DNA from: Deltaproteobacteria bacterium
GTDB lineage: Bacteria; Desulfobacterota; DSM-4660; Desulfatiglandales; HGW-15
Direction: 5' to 3'
DNA: 6,321 nucleotides
Assembly (NCBI GenBank): GCA_016926135.1
Contig: JAFGPH010000242.1
Location: 1-6,321 of the forward strand
The translations under genes were made by a program, and so were the position numbers. The notes beneath the pieces are model-generated. The model made no database searches, was not told where the DNA came from, and saw only the letters and a program-made list of their open reading frames with translations. Shown here piece by piece: positions 1 through 6,094 of this stretch. Every line of letters starts with the position of its first letter. The stretch's first letter is position 1.

Positions 1-1
1 G

Positions 2-667
2 ACCTCCTCAGCGGAGGCCTGCGGCCTGAAGCCGGAAAAGAACCCGCTGAAGCTTCTCAGGATGATGAACCCGGCCATGAAGAGCCTGCTGGTGAGCGAC
101 ATCCTGATCCGGTTCTGCGAACAGATCCCCTATGCCTTTGTGGTGGTCTGGTGCATGAAGGCCATCTCCGATCCGGTCTCGGCCGTGCAGTTCGGCCTTC
201 TGACCACGATTGAGATGGCCACGGCCGTGCTGGTTTACATCCCGGTGGCTTACCTGGCGGATCGCAGCACCAAGAAGCCCTTTGTGCTCATCACCTTTGC
301 CTTCTTCACCCTCTTCCCCCTGGTGCTGCTCTACAGCCGCTCCTTTGGGTGGCTGGTCGCGGCTTTCATCCTGCGCGGGCTCAAGGAGTTCGGCGAGCCC
401 ACCCGCAAATCCCTGATCATGGATCTGGCACCGGATACCTGCAAGGCGGCCATGTTCGGGGTCTACTATCTCATCCGGGATGTGGTCGTTTCCATTGCAG
501 CCCTGGGTGGGGCCTTTTTGTGGCAGATCGGCCCCCAGGCGAATCTCATCACTGCGTTCGTTTTCGGGATCATCGGCACGGCAGGGTTCGCGCTTTTCGG
601 CAAGGACCTGGTTGAATTCGGGAGATCTACAACCCAAGGTACGACGAAGCGTATTTCAGTGCCGTGA
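2..667 (+). CDS. Major facilitator superfamily (MFS) transporter, C-terminal half (5' partial)
   Basis: The reading frame is open from the left edge. The first ATG at 62 is therefore probably internal: the 20 preceding codons, ending in EKNPLKLLR, look like the central cytoplasmic loop of a 12-helix MFS protein. About six hydrophobic segments follow, matching helices 7-12, for example SDILIRFCEQIPYAFVVVWC, ITFAFFTLFPLVLLY and ITAFVFGIIGTAGFALF. The loop AYLADRSTKKPF is the motif-A-like loop between helices 8 and 9, and RGLKEFGEPTRKSLIMDLAPD lies after helix 10. About 221 residues are visible, half the usual ~400-420. It is an inner-membrane secondary transporter, but the substrate cannot be read. 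The last ~14 codons overlap the convergent TSUP permease gene, and the tail after GKDL shows no family feature. Confidence 0.85.
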   Translation, partial: TSSAEACGLKPEKNPLKLLRMMNPAMKSLLVSDILIRFCEQIPYAFVVVWCMKAISDPVSAVQFGLLTTIEMATAVLVYIPVAYLADRSTKKPFVLITFAFFTLFPLVLLYSRSFGWLVAAFILRGLKEFGEPTRKSLIMDLAPDTCKAAMFGVYYLIRDVVVSIAALGGAFLWQIGPQANLITAFVFGIIGTAGFALFGKDLVEFGRSTTQGTTKRISVP

Positions 668-1589
668 AGACGATGATGCCTGCGAGCATCCACTTGATGG
701 CCTTGGCAGGTACGAACTTCTGGCAGCGCGCCCCCAGGTAGATCCCGAACATGCCGCCGATGCCGAAGAGGAAGCCCAGGAGCCAGTCGGGCGCCACCGA
801 CATGTTCGGGTAATAGGGTGCGATGGCCTGGTAAAAGATCACGCCGGCGATGGACGTCACGAAGGTGCCCATCAGGGACGCCCCGGCCACGGTGTAGACG
901 GGCAGCCCGAAAAAGGTCACGAAAAAGGGCGCGATGATCGCCCCGCCGCCGATCCCGTAGATGCCGCCCACGATGCCCACGATGAACGAGAGGGCGAAGA
1001 TCCCCCAAAAGGGAACATCAAACTGCTCGCCGTAAAAGGTGTAGCCGAGCCGTTTTCGGTTGAAGTGGGTGACCCGGACGGCGGGTAGCGCCGGACGGCC
1101 CCGGGTTCCCGAGTCTCCTGCCTTGCGGCGATGATCACGCACCAGTTCCTGGAACCTGCTTTCAGCCTCGGCCTTGTCCTGACCCGGCGCACCTCTCTGC
1201 AGCAGATCGAGGACCATCCTGAGGCCGATGTAGAGCAAAACCGCGGCGGCGAAGAGTTTGAAGTCCCTGGGATCGGGGAGCCAGGCTATGCGCACGACGG
1301 CCCCGAGGAACACGCCCGGCAGGGTGCCCGCCACCACCACCCAGGTGAGGGGCCAGACCATGCGGCCCTCTTTGCAGTAACGATACACGCCGCCGGGAAT
1401 GGCCACGATGTTGAAGAGCTGATTGGTGGCACTGACGGAAGGGTTGGTGTACCCGAGGAAGGACATCTGGAAGGGGAGCAGCAGAAACGCCCCGGAGACG
1501 CCGCCCATGGAGGTGAAGAAGGAGATCACGAAAGCCACCAGAGGGGGAATCCAAAGGGCCACTTCGATTCCGGCGGTCTGGAAGAACAT
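627..1589 (-). CDS. TSUP family permease (TauE/SafE, PF01925-type), putative sulfite/sulfonate or organic anion exporter
   Basis: This is a 320-residue integral membrane protein with about eight hydrophobic segments in two halves of four. Each half begins with the glycine-rich TSUP signature: SFFTSMGGVSGAFLLLPF near the N-terminus and VGGIYGIGGGAIIAPFFV after the middle. The halves are joined by a hydrophilic, charged loop of about 65 residues (QRGAPGQDKAEAESRF... to ...YGEQFDVPFW). TSUP proteins move sulfite, sulfoacetate, thiosulfate or organic anions; the substrate here is unknown. The ATG at 1589 was chosen because AAGGA lies six bases upstream. A GTG at 1631 would add 14 residues but has no ribosome site. 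The gene follows the Hsp70 gene by 71 bases in the same direction, so co-transcription is possible, but a functional link is not evident. Confidence 0.87.
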   Translation of the reverse strand: MFFQTAGIEVALWIPPLVAFVISFFTSMGGVSGAFLLLPFQMSFLGYTNPSVSATNQLFNIVAIPGGVYRYCKEGRMVWPLTWVVVAGTLPGVFLGAVVRIAWLPDPRDFKLFAAAVLLYIGLRMVLDLLQRGAPGQDKAEAESRFQELVRDHRRKAGDSGTRGRPALPAVRVTHFNRKRLGYTFYGEQFDVPFWGIFALSFIVGIVGGIYGIGGGAIIAPFFVTFFGLPVYTVAGASLMGTFVTSIAGVIFYQAIAPYYPNMSVAPDWLLGFLFGIGGMFGIYLGARCQKFVPAKAIKWMLAGIIVFTALKYASSYLGL

Positions 1590-1595
1590 GGCGAA

Positions 1596-1600
1596 TCCTT
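1596..1600 (-). promoter_or_regulatory. Ribosome binding site deciding the TSUP start
   Basis: On the - strand AAGGA is followed by six bases (TTCGCC) and the ATG at 1589. The alternative in-frame GTG at 1631 has no purine-rich site before it. The rest of the 71-base gap to the Hsp70 stop shows no convincing promoter or terminator. Confidence 0.65.
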
Positions 1601-1660
1601 CACGAGAAAGTCGGCCTGACTGTATTGACACGGGCCAACTCGGCCTTTTGGAGCAGGCCT

Positions 1661-3208
1661 CTACAGGGTGTTACCGGGCACCAGGTCGAAAACCTTGCGA
1701 TACCCGGCCGTACGGTTTTCGAATTCCACCCTCACCTTCCCCTCTTCGTCATAGCGATAGGTCTCGGTAACTTCCTGAGTGAAAAGGTCGGGACGGGCCT
1801 CCACGGGGATGCGGAAGAGGTCCTTTCGATCGCGAAGGGCTGGATCATACGGGAAGAAGGCGTCCTCCCAGAGGGAAATGTCGCCTTCCGGCTCTCCGTC
1901 GCTCCCGAGGGCGGTGCACTCCATGTAACGGAAGTGCCCGATGTTGTGCATGGGCCGGTAGGAGCGGGTGATCCGGATCCTGCCCGTTTCGGGGCTCACC
2001 CGGCTGTCCTTCCTGAAGATGGGATCGAACACCTTCTCGCTGCCCTGCCGGCTCTCTCGCCACACACCGAAGTGTCGGGAAACCGCCTCGCTTATCTTGA
2101 TGCGGGCGTCGGGGTCCGCGGCGATCGCCAGTCCGATGGCCGCGGCCGCATGGGGAAAGGGAGAGGTCTTCACCTTGCCGGCATAGAGATCTCTGAGCTT
2201 TCGAGCAACCACGGGAAAGGCAACGGAACCGCCCACCAGGTAGATGGCTGCAAGGCTGCGGCCGTCCTCCGGGTCGATTCCCCTGTCCCGCAATCCCTGG
2301 AGCACGCGCGCCAGCTTGTGCAGGGTGTGCCGCACAAGGGGCTCGCAACGGGCGTAGATCTCGGCTGTTTCGATCAGCACCGGGTTTCCGCCGAGGGCCT
2401 GCCCGGGGTCTACCACCATCTTGCGCGTGTTGGCCTTCAGGCCCTCTTTTCTCTCGCGGCACTCCTCCAGGAGTCGCGACTCGCCGCTCCCGTTCAGCAG
2501 GCGTCTTGAGATTCCGAGTGCCTCAAGGGTCAGTTCGAGGATCACCTCGTCAAAGTCGTCTCCCCCGAGTCTCGCGATCCCCTCATGCCCGATCACCTCG
2601 TAGTTGCGCTCTGCAAGACCTACCGCAGAGGTGTCGAAGGTCCCCCCCCCCAGGTCGTAGACCACCATGTATTTTTTGGGGCTCTTCGGCCCCACCTGGC
2701 CCAGATATCGGTGGGCGAACTCCACTGCAGCCGCTGAGGGTTCGTTCATGGCGCCCAGCACGGTAAAGCCCGCCCTGCGAAAGGCCTCCAGCGTGAGGTA
2801 CCGCTGGTTGCTGTTCGCATTGGCCGGTGTGGCCACCATCACCTCCATGTCGGCGCTCTTCTTTCGCACCAGATTGCTGTGGTGGGTCAACATCTTCTTC
2901 AGGTGAACCAGGAAGAGGGTGATGAGTTCCATCAGGGGAAGAGAGACCTCAGGGGCGATCTGCACGGGATCTTCGGGCCGCAGGTCATGGGCCAGGCGCT
3001 TTATGGACCTGAGCAGAGAGGAATCGGGGTCATGGACGAGTTCCGCGGCATCCCAGCCGAAAAAGAGGGTTTTTCCCTTGGCCGCCACCAGGCTGGGGAT
3101 GTACTCCTTCAATTCGCCCTTCCACGAGAAGGTGCAGACAGGGTAATTGCCCTTTTCCACGGCCGCGGCCACGGTCCGGGTGGTTCCAAAATCGATTCCG
3201 AGTCTCAT
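1661..3208 (-). CDS. Hsp70 (DnaK-like) family ATPase with beta-type substrate region but no helical lid
   Basis: The protein has 515 residues, against about 640 for DnaK. The actin-like ATPase domain is intact over about residues 1-365. It has phosphate-1 GIDFGTTRT (4-12), a SIKRLAHD segment whose Lys70 sits where the catalytic Lys of AKRLIG is found in Hsc70, TPANANSNQR (127-136), NEPSAAAVE (155-163), phosphate-2 YDLGGGTFD (184-192), LGGDDFDEVI (214-223) and the adenosine motif YLVGGSVAFP (323-332). The remaining ~150 residues look mostly beta. The stretch ETYRYDEEGKVRVEFENRTAGYRKV resembles the end of a canonical SBD-beta (DIDANGILNVSAKDKATG type). No helical lid or acidic EEVD-like tail follows. 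It is presumably a cytosolic ATP-driven chaperone; clients are unknown. The ATG at 3208 is followed immediately by the phosphate-1 motif; its ribosome site is weak (GAG, seven bases upstream). No DnaJ or GrpE gene is nearby in the window. Confidence 0.9.
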   Translation of the reverse strand: MRLGIDFGTTRTVAAAVEKGNYPVCTFSWKGELKEYIPSLVAAKGKTLFFGWDAAELVHDPDSSLLRSIKRLAHDLRPEDPVQIAPEVSLPLMELITLFLVHLKKMLTHHSNLVRKKSADMEVMVATPANANSNQRYLTLEAFRRAGFTVLGAMNEPSAAAVEFAHRYLGQVGPKSPKKYMVVYDLGGGTFDTSAVGLAERNYEVIGHEGIARLGGDDFDEVILELTLEALGISRRLLNGSGESRLLEECRERKEGLKANTRKMVVDPGQALGGNPVLIETAEIYARCEPLVRHTLHKLARVLQGLRDRGIDPEDGRSLAAIYLVGGSVAFPVVARKLRDLYAGKVKTSPFPHAAAAIGLAIAADPDARIKISEAVSRHFGVWRESRQGSEKVFDPIFRKDSRVSPETGRIRITRSYRPMHNIGHFRYMECTALGSDGEPEGDISLWEDAFFPYDPALRDRKDLFRIPVEARPDLFTQEVTETYRYDEEGKVRVEFENRTAGYRKVFDLVPGNTL

Positions 3209-3230
3209 GTTTCAGCTCAAAAGAAGAATA

Positions 3231-3287
3231 CAGGAGTCAGAAACCAGAGGCCAGAGATCTAAGCCTCAGAACTCAGAGGTCGGAAAG
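3231..3287. repeat. Degenerate 7-bp tandem repeat, CAGARRY type
   Basis: On the + strand the units read caggagt, cagaaac, cagaggc, cagagat, then an 8-base ctaagcct, then cagaact, cagaggt and cggaaag. The seven-base phase is kept except for the single 8-base unit. The tract lies 22 bases upstream of the Hsp70 start codon, inside its 5' leader if the leader is transcribed from upstream. Its function is unknown. Confidence 0.6.
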
Positions 3288-3310
3288 CCTGAACAAGGAA
3301 CACCCCTCCG

Positions 3311-3385
3311 TCAATCCCGACCTCCATGTTCAACAAGTTTCAACATCAGGGAGAGGTTGTCAATGGGTATTTCACGGACTAGCAT
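3311..3385 (-). CDS. Possible 24-residue small ORF (doubtful)
   Basis: The only gap longer than 300 bases (3209-3568) contains an ATG-to-TGA frame on the - strand. The peptide begins MLVREIPIDNLSLMLKLV and ends EHGGRD. It is rich in Leu and acidic residues and could form an amphipathic helix, which is more protein-like than expected for random GC-rich spacer. The frame stays open upstream of the ATG, and no ribosome site precedes it. After the stop, another frame continues with IDGGVFLVQAF, so it may be the remnant of a broken ORF or part of a dispersed repeat. No family was recognised. Confidence 0.2.
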   Translation of the reverse strand: MLVREIPIDNLSLMLKLVEHGGRD

Positions 3386-3467
3386 GGTGCTGAAAAAACC
3401 CTTGCTTGCAGGTTGCTCAAAAACGCTCAGATACAAGGCGCCCGAAATCCCGAGGAGTGAGGCGTGA
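3386..3467. repeat. Probable truncated dispersed repeat element
   Basis: This stretch starts at ggtgctgaaaaaac, continues with a near copy (ggttgctcaaaaac, 3411-3424) and ends in cgcccgaaatcccgagg followed by agtgaggcgt. It looks unlike either coding flank. It resembles, from memory only, imperfect-palindrome repeats in deltaproteobacterial genomes, where a left arm like this is answered by an inverted right arm. Here no right arm is present, and a 7-bp repeat tract begins at 3470. A search of related genomes is needed to establish it as a family. Confidence 0.35.
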
Positions 3468-3469
3468 TG

Positions 3470-3497
3470 ACGGCTCATGACTCACGGTCCGAGGCTG
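3470..3497. repeat. 7-bp tandem repeat, ACGGCTC type
   Basis: The + strand units are acggctc, atgactc, acggtcc and gaggctg. The first 18 bases match 15 of 18 positions of the tract at 4863-4880 in the next gap, in the same phase. The two gaps therefore share a repeat family. Confidence 0.6.
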
Positions 3498-3525
3498 ACG
3501 GGAATTCGAGAAGAAAACTCCTTTT

Positions 3526-3553
3526 CCTTGTGCCGCGTGCCTTGTGCCTTGCG
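3526..3553. repeat. 7-bp tandem repeat, CCTTGTG type
   Basis: Four consecutive heptads are ccttgtg, ccgcgtg, ccttgtg and ccttgcg. The tract ends 15 bases past the stop codon of the 413-residue zinc-ribbon gene, so it would lie in that gene's 3' untranslated region on the - strand. It is a different heptad from the ACGGCTC tract only 28 bases away. Confidence 0.65.
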
Positions 3554-3568
3554 CCCTTTTCTCACCTG

Positions 3569-4810
3569 TCAGAGGTTCTTTGCATATCCGAGCAAGAGCT
3601 TGTTCACCCTCAGCCGGAAATCGGGGTTGGCGAGGTCGGTCCTCTCTTCCTGAAAGGGGATGTAGACAAGGAGGGCCCCTTTGGGTTTGAGGTTGATTTC
3701 CTGGAGTCTCGGAAGCATGGTGTCGGCCGGTTTGATGAAGCTGGCCAGGATGATCTTGAGGGATTCCGAGGCCTGCCCGACCGAAAGGGTGACAGGATAG
3801 AGCGCCCCCGGTGGCATTTCGGGGGCAAGCTCCTTCTGTGGCTGGGAGAGGGTGAGATTGCGGGAAAACCGCAGGAAATCCTCGGGCCGCACCTTGAAGG
3901 CCGGGGACCAGAACCGAAAGGGGAGTTCTTCCCATCCCTCCCGGACCACCTTGGGAAGATTCGCGACCCGAATCAGGTCGGCATAGGACTCCAGGGTAAT
4001 GCCGCTGATCTCGGCCCTGATCTGGTAAAAAGGGAGATAAAGGACCCCCTCCGTCCCCCCGGGAAGGTGGGAAACCCTGATGGGGGTAAACCTGTTTTTC
4101 GCCTCCTGCCAGAGAGTTCGGCAGTTCCTGCAGTGGAGCACGAGGGAGTCCCGCTCCCCTTCGAGGTCCCAGCCGCACTTCGGGCAAAGGGCCGGAATGA
4201 ACTGAATCCGCCAGTCCGGGTGCCCACCGGGAAGGCCGGCAGGGTCCGAGTCCTCCGGCAATTCCAGGGAGACAGGCCTGTCGAGCAAGGCATCGTACAC
4301 CTTCCTGGCCTTCACATAGAAGGGAGAGTAGATCTGGCTGAGACTCTCCCCGATGAGGGCCTGCTCGAACACGGGTTTTGGAAGGTGACTGGAGGACCAC
4401 TGCTCCACGGTATTCTTCATCTGGCTGATGGGCACGCCGGATTTCAGAAACCGGCCTTCCGTTTCCGGGGAGACAAACCGCAGTTTCAGCACCTGGCTGC
4501 GCAGTCCCAGGGACACGGGAAAAGAGGGGGAAGTCACCGCCTGACAGCTCACGTCCACGATCTTGTGTTTGACCCCTCCGCCTACGCTGGAAAACATGAT
4601 TCCCTTGATCCGCCAGTAAGGGACATAAATGATCTCCTGGTTGTCGCGGGAAGGGTGGGGCAGCATGTAGCGGAAGAAATCACGGCTGGAGAGAAAGGAC
4701 TTCACCCGGCAGAACGTACAGGTGAAAAGATGGTCCGTTTCCTCCAGGGTGGCGGGAGCCCCGCACTGAGGGCACTGGTGTTCAATGAGGAGTCGGCTTG
4801 CATGCGGCAT
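3569..4810 (-). CDS. Uncharacterised protein with two zinc ribbons and an internal duplication
   Basis: This 413-residue protein is not recognised as a named family. Two treble-CxxC-type ribbons are present with identical spacing, CxxC-14-CxxC: Cys13/16/31/34 and Cys209/212/227/230. Each is followed 28 residues later by a YxPaa motif (aa = two aromatics): YVPYWRIKG (62-70) and YLPFYQIRA (258-266). Later, RFVSP (111-115) matches RFWSP (299-303), and YSPFYVKAR (161-169) matches YIPFQEERT (383-391). The protein therefore reads as two diverged ~200-residue repeats. No signal peptide or membrane helix is evident, so it is probably cytosolic. It sits between the SPFH/zinc-ribbon gene and the Hsp70 gene. 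The position recalls YdjG beside YdjI in Bacillus subtilis, but homology is not shown. The ATG at 4810 leaves 12 residues before the first Cys; the ribosome site is weak (GGA, nine bases upstream). Confidence 0.8.
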   Translation of the reverse strand: MPHASRLLIEHQCPQCGAPATLEETDHLFTCTFCRVKSFLSSRDFFRYMLPHPSRDNQEIIYVPYWRIKGIMFSSVGGGVKHKIVDVSCQAVTSPSFPVSLGLRSQVLKLRFVSPETEGRFLKSGVPISQMKNTVEQWSSSHLPKPVFEQALIGESLSQIYSPFYVKARKVYDALLDRPVSLELPEDSDPAGLPGGHPDWRIQFIPALCPKCGWDLEGERDSLVLHCRNCRTLWQEAKNRFTPIRVSHLPGGTEGVLYLPFYQIRAEISGITLESYADLIRVANLPKVVREGWEELPFRFWSPAFKVRPEDFLRFSRNLTLSQPQKELAPEMPPGALYPVTLSVGQASESLKIILASFIKPADTMLPRLQEINLKPKGALLVYIPFQEERTDLANPDFRLRVNKLLLGYAKNL

Positions 4811-4853
4811 GAGGTATTTCCATCTGGAGGCATTTCGGATGATGTGGTTTGCC

Positions 4854-4869
4854 GAGCCGGGACCGGCTC
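4854..4869. repeat. Short palindrome (7-bp arms, 2-bp centre)
   Basis: The sequence gagccgg-ga-ccggctc is a near-perfect palindrome about 44 bases upstream of the start of the 413-residue gene. As RNA it could form a six-pair hairpin with a four-base loop. It has no U-run after it, so it is not an intrinsic terminator. It could be an operator or simply a by-product of the adjacent repeats. Confidence 0.4.
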
Positions 4870-4890
4870 ATGGCCCACGGCTCACGGCGC
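4863..4890. repeat. 7-bp tandem repeat, ACGGCTC type
   Basis: The + strand units are ccggctc, atggccc, acggctc and acggcgc, all in phase. The tract belongs to the same family as 3470-3497. It lies in the 142-base gap between the SPFH gene and the 413-residue gene. Confidence 0.6.
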
Positions 4891-4948
4891 AAGGAAGAGC
4901 ATGGGATATGGATGCTTCCGCTACCGTGGGCCGTACTCCTTGCGCCGT
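4872..4948. repeat. Two interleaved inverted repeats
   Basis: Arm A ggcccacgg (4872-4880) is complementary to ccgtgggcc (4924-4932). Arm B acggcgcaagga (4884-4895) is complementary to tccttgcgccgt (4937-4948). Both pairings are perfect (9 and 12 bp), but the order is A, B, A', B'. An RNA could therefore form one long hairpin or, if both pair, a pseudoknot. A 5-bp agcat/atgct stem lies within the B loop. The region begins just after the SPFH stop codon on the - strand. No T-run follows, so it is not a typical terminator; transcript stabilisation is possible. Confidence 0.55.
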
Positions 4949-4952
4949 CTGC

Positions 4953-6077
4953 TCACATCTTTTCCCCGCACTCATTGCAGAACGCGGAATCCGGCAGGTT
5001 TTCACTGCCGCATTTGGGGCAGAACCGGGGCTTCATCTTTTCTTCCACCGCCTGGCCGCAACGGGAGCAGAACTTTGCGCTGGGGGGGAGATTCTTGCCG
5101 CACTTGGCGCATTGCTGGAACACCACCTGCTGGTGACCGCAATGGGGGCAGAAGCGGGCATTCGTAGGCACGGGGTTCTGACAATCCGGGCAGGGGAATG
5201 ACTCCTGGGCCTGAGCGGCTCCCGGCTTGCCTGCTGCGAAGTACTGGGCGAACATGGCAGGCATCATGAATCCCATGCCCATGCCCATGCCCTGCCCTGC
5301 TCCGCCTTCGGCCTCGGATGCCTTTTCCATGGCCATGGCGGCCTTCATCTGCATGAGCTTGTTCATGTCCTTGAAGACTCCCATGCGGGACCGGTCATCG
5401 ATGGCCTGCTGGACTTCCGGGGGCGGCGTGATGGCATTGATGTAGATATGGGTGAGGGCCAGGCCGAAGTGGCTGAAGTCCTCCTGGAGTCTCTTCTGAA
5501 GTCCCTCGGAGAGCTCATCGTACTTGGAGGGAAGGTTCAGGATCGTGTCGATGGTGTGGCCCATGTAATCGTTGAACCTGGAGACGATCACTCGGTTCAG
5601 GTATTCTTCCACCTCCTCCGTGGTGTACATGCCCTGGGTGCCCACAAGGCTGTTGATGAAAAGGACGGGCTGGACCACCTGGAGGTTGAACACCCCGAAG
5701 GCCCGAAGGCGGATCAGGCCCAGATCGGAGTCCTTGAAGGCCACGGGGTCGCGAGTGCCCCACTTGAGATTGGTGAACACCTTCATGTTGACGATGTACA
5801 CTTCGGCCCGTAGAGGGCTGTTCATGGCCCAGGGAAGGCTGGCGATCTTGGTGAGGACGGGAATATTCATGGTTTTCAGCATGTGACGGCCCGGGCCGAA
5901 GGCCTCGACCGCTTTGCCCTGGTAGAAGAATACGCCGGCCTGGCTCTCCCTCACCGTGAGCTGGGCCCCGAACTTGATCTCCCCGGAGCCCGTCTCAGGG
6001 ATGCGGTGCACCAGTTCCTTGCCCGTGTCGTCGAACCACTCGATGACCTCCAGGAATATGACATTGTTCTTACCCAT
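4953..6077 (-). CDS. SPFH/band-7 domain protein with three C-terminal zinc ribbons (YdjI-like, COG4260-type)
   Basis: This 374-residue protein has an SPFH (stomatin/prohibitin/flotillin/HflK) core over about residues 30-230, including QAGVFFYQGKAVEAFGPGRH, RLRAFGVFNLQV and the end YINAITPPPEVQQAIDDRSRMG. A Met/Ala-rich helix (about 232-256) and a Gly-Met linker (about 257-272) follow. Three equal ribbons, CxxC-10-CxxC, complete it: Cys296/299/310/313, 323/326/337/340 and 353/356/367/370. There is no N-terminal membrane helix, unlike stomatin, so membrane association would be peripheral. SPFH proteins form membrane-associated oligomeric scaffolds. In Bacillus subtilis the relative YdjI acts with YdjG and YdjH in recruiting PspA under membrane stress. 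The same role here is inference; no pspA is in the window. The start is firm, with GGGAGG six bases upstream. Confidence 0.9.
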   Translation of the reverse strand: MGKNNVIFLEVIEWFDDTGKELVHRIPETGSGEIKFGAQLTVRESQAGVFFYQGKAVEAFGPGRHMLKTMNIPVLTKIASLPWAMNSPLRAEVYIVNMKVFTNLKWGTRDPVAFKDSDLGLIRLRAFGVFNLQVVQPVLFINSLVGTQGMYTTEEVEEYLNRVIVSRFNDYMGHTIDTILNLPSKYDELSEGLQKRLQEDFSHFGLALTHIYINAITPPPEVQQAIDDRSRMGVFKDMNKLMQMKAAMAMEKASEAEGGAGQGMGMGMGFMMPAMFAQYFAAGKPGAAQAQESFPCPDCQNPVPTNARFCPHCGHQQVVFQQCAKCGKNLPPSAKFCSRCGQAVEEKMKPRFCPKCGSENLPDSAFCNECGEKM

Positions 6078-6083
6078 GGCATA

Positions 6084-6089
6084 CCTCCC
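6084..6089 (-). promoter_or_regulatory. Strong ribosome binding site of the SPFH gene
   Basis: On the - strand GGGAGG is followed by six bases (TATGCC) and the ATG at 6077. It is the best Shine-Dalgarno match in the cluster; the two downstream genes have much weaker sites. Confidence 0.8.
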
Positions 6090-6094
6090 TGAAA

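Noticed and set aside
8..637. A 209-codon - strand frame opposite the transporter.
   Set aside because: It is extremely rich in charged residues, as expected for the antisense of hydrophobic codons. The + strand encodes clear membrane helices.
608..737. Possible frameshift in the transporter, because another + frame continues as REIYNPRYDEAYFSAV past the stop.
   Set aside because: That continuation is the antisense of the well-supported TSUP C-terminus and contains no transporter feature.
1625..2509. A 294-codon + strand frame opposite the Hsp70 gene.
   Set aside because: The opposite strand carries unmistakable Hsp70 motifs in the same stretch, and this frame shows none of its own.
3334..3363. 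A TTGACA box on the - strand upstream of the Hsp70 gene as a promoter.
   Set aside because: At 17-base spacing the -10 position reads AAACTT, a poor match. No heat-shock sigma-32 box or CIRCE operator was found either.
4872..4948. Intrinsic terminator between the SPFH gene and the 413-residue gene.
   Set aside because: The stems are GC-rich, but no T-run follows on either strand, and the loop of the longest stem is about 41 bases.
3464..5167. A 567-codon open frame on the + strand.
   Set aside because: It runs antisense across the 413-residue gene and into the SPFH gene, is low-complexity (rich in Gly, Pro, Arg and Glu), and has no recognisable domain. High GC content produces such antisense frames.
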